A stretch of 22,398 nucleotides of DNA from JBDSEG01 sp039920165 (lineage in GTDB: Bacteria > Pseudomonadota > Gammaproteobacteria > Burkholderiales > Burkholderiaceae_C), in the NCBI GenBank assembly GCA_039920165.1, contig JBDSEG010000200.1, positions 1 to 22,398 of the forward strand, given 5' to 3'. Below the pieces are notes generated by a model. It saw only the letters and a program-made list of their open reading frames with translations. It was not told where the DNA came from and made no database searches. The position numbers and the translations under genes are program-made. This document shows positions 21,206 through 22,398 of the stretch, one piece after another (positions within the stretch are counted from its first letter, which is position 1; each line of letters begins with the position of its first letter).

Positions 21206-22398
21206 GCCCGCTGCAACCCGGCCGGGGCTGGCCGCTCGGTGCGCAGTTCGACGGCACGGGCGTCAATTTCGCCGTCTTCTCGGCCCATGCGCAAGGCGTC
21301 GATCTCTGCCTCTTCGATGCCGACGGTATCCAGGAGCACGCGCGCCTTCCGCTGCCCGGACGAACCGGCGATATCTGGCACGGCCGCCTGCCCGCCGCGG
21401 CGCCGGGGCTCGTCTACGGACTGCGTTCCCATGGTGTGTGGCAGCCCGAGACCGGCCAGCTTTTCAATCCTGCGAAGCTGCTGCTCGACCCGTATGCGCG
21501 CGAGATCGTCGGGCACTTCGAATGGCACGCGAGCCAATTCGGCGCCGACCCGGCGGACGCGGGCCGGCCCGATCCGCGCGACAACGCCGCGTGCGCCCTA
21601 AAGGCGTGCGTCGTCGACGATCGCTTCGACTGGGAAGATGACGAGGCGCCGGTCATCGCCCCCGAGGCGACGGTGCTGTACGAGCTGCACGTCAAGGGTT
21701 TCACGCAACGCCATCCGGGCGTGCCGCAGGCGCTGCGTGGCAGCTACGCCGGCCTGGCGAGCGATGCCGCGATCGAACATCTGACCGGCCTCGGGATCAC
21801 CACGCTGAGCCTGCTGCCAGTGCACCAGCATCTGGACGAGCAGCGACTGGTGGCGGCGCGTCTGAGCAACTACTGGGGCTACAACAGCATCGGCTTCTTC
21901 TGCCCCGACCCCCTGCTGGCAAGCACGGCTGCGCGTGCGCAGGGCGGCCGGGCCGTGCGCGACGAATTCCGCGCCATGGTCAAGCGGCTGCATCGCGCCG
22001 GCATCGAGGTGATCCTCGACGTCGTCTACAACCACAGCGCCGAGACCGACGAGACCGGGCCGACGATCAGCTTTCGCGGGCTCGACAACGCGAGCTACTA
22101 CCGGCTCGACGCGGTGCGCCCCGACCGCTACGAAAACCATACCGGCTGCGGCAACACCCTCGACCTGCGCCAGCCGCGCGTGATCCAGCTCGTGCTCGAC
22201 AGCCTGCGCTACTGGGTCGGGGAGATGCATGTCGACGGCTTTCGCTTCGACCTCGCGCCGGTACTCGGCCGCGGGGCGCGCGGCTTCAGCGCCGAAGCGC
22301 CGTTTTTTGCCGCGCTCGCGCAGGACCCGCTGCTGGCACGTGCCAAGCTCATCGCCGAGCCCTGGGATGTCGGGCCCGACGGCTACCGGCTCGGCGAT
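21193..22398 (+). CDS. glgX: Glycogen debranching enzyme GlgX, 3' end outside window
   Basis: From a GTG at 21193, 402 codons are open to the window end. The protein starts with a CBM48-type domain (WPLGAQFDGTGVNFAVFSAHAQGVDLCLFD), then the GH13 barrel: ATVLYELHVKGFTQRHPGVP, NYWGYNSIGFFCPDP, region I DVVYNHSAE, region II DGFRFDLAPVLGR with nucleophile D353, and region III LIAEPWDVG with acid/base E389. These match isoamylase-type GlgX, which removes short alpha-1,6 branches left by GlgP. The visible active site is intact, in contrast to the adjacent GlgB. The start overlaps glgB by 13 nt and no SD is evident, so translation is probably coupled. Full GlgX is about 700 aa, so some 300 residues lie outside. 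Confidence 0.95.
   Translation, partial: MATLSPLQPGRGWPLGAQFDGTGVNFAVFSAHAQGVDLCLFDADGIQEHARLPLPGRTGDIWHGRLPAAAPGLVYGLRSHGVWQPETGQLFNPAKLLLDPYAREIVGHFEWHASQFGADPADAGRPDPRDNAACALKACVVDDRFDWEDDEAPVIAPEATVLYELHVKGFTQRHPGVPQALRGSYAGLASDAAIEHLTGLGITTLSLLPVHQHLDEQRLVAARLSNYWGYNSIGFFCPDPLLASTAARAQGGRAVRDEFRAMVKRLHRAGIEVILDVVYNHSAETDETGPTISFRGLDNASYYRLDAVRPDRYENHTGCGNTLDLRQPRVIQLVLDSLRYWVGEMHVDGFRFDLAPVLGRGARGFSAEAPFFAALAQDPLLARAKLIAEPWDVGPDGYRLGD

Noticed and set aside
1..22398. CRISPR arrays, transposons, att sites, tRNA or rRNA genes, replication origin.
   Set aside because: No regularly spaced repeats, transposase motifs, flanking inverted repeats or structural RNA sequences were seen on either strand.

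Overview
The window looks like chromosomal DNA from a high-GC betaproteobacterium, most likely Burkholderiales. The evidence is the divergent ratA/smpB pair, the PHB regulator PhaR followed by rimO, a lytic transglycosylase with Sel1 repeats, and uniformly GC-rich codon third positions. No rRNA, tRNA, CRISPR array, insertion sequence or phage gene was seen. The genus is not resolved.

Layout. (1) 1-5094 is mostly housekeeping: the 5' end of ratA (minus), smpB (plus), a minus-strand run phaR > rimO > metC (rimO and metC overlap by 4 nt), and an exported Sel1/SLT lytic transglycosylase (plus). (2) 5111-5588 holds two small minus-strand genes of unknown function, a 43-aa very basic protein and a 96-aa single-pass membrane protein, each with a clear Shine-Dalgarno (SD). 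(3) 5701-8890 is a minus-strand catabolic operon, SDR dehydrogenase > FAH-family hydrolase > altronate-dehydratase-family protein. It fits a non-phosphorylating route for L-fuconate or D-arabinonate type sugar acids. Its leader carries a strong inverted repeat that can hide the first gene's SD in a hairpin capped by a UUCG tetraloop. (4) 8973-10102 is msrB > msrA, translationally coupled and both apparently exported (Tat and Sec). A divergent cysteine-rich lipoprotein gene of visibly lower GC follows. (5) 10716-13343 is a large signalling protein: class III cyclase domain, NB-ARC-like ATPase and TPR-type tail. It is followed by an N-terminally truncated PaaI-like thioesterase. (6) 13732-22398 is a glycogen cluster: glgC > glgA on minus, and glgP, glgB, glgX on plus. 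glgX runs off the end.

Working together: GlgC makes ADP-glucose, GlgA polymerises it, GlgP and GlgX degrade and debranch. GlgC, GlgA, GlgP and the visible part of GlgX keep their active-site motifs.

The most striking observation is that GlgB does not. Its frame and fold-defining segments are intact, but the nucleophile Asp, the acid/base Glu and the region I Asp of GH13 are replaced, and the catalytic segment is about 30 residues shorter than in E. coli GlgB. It looks like a conserved, catalytically degenerate branching-enzyme homologue inside an otherwise normal glycogen locus. Everything here comes from reading the sequence and from remembered family knowledge; no database search was run.
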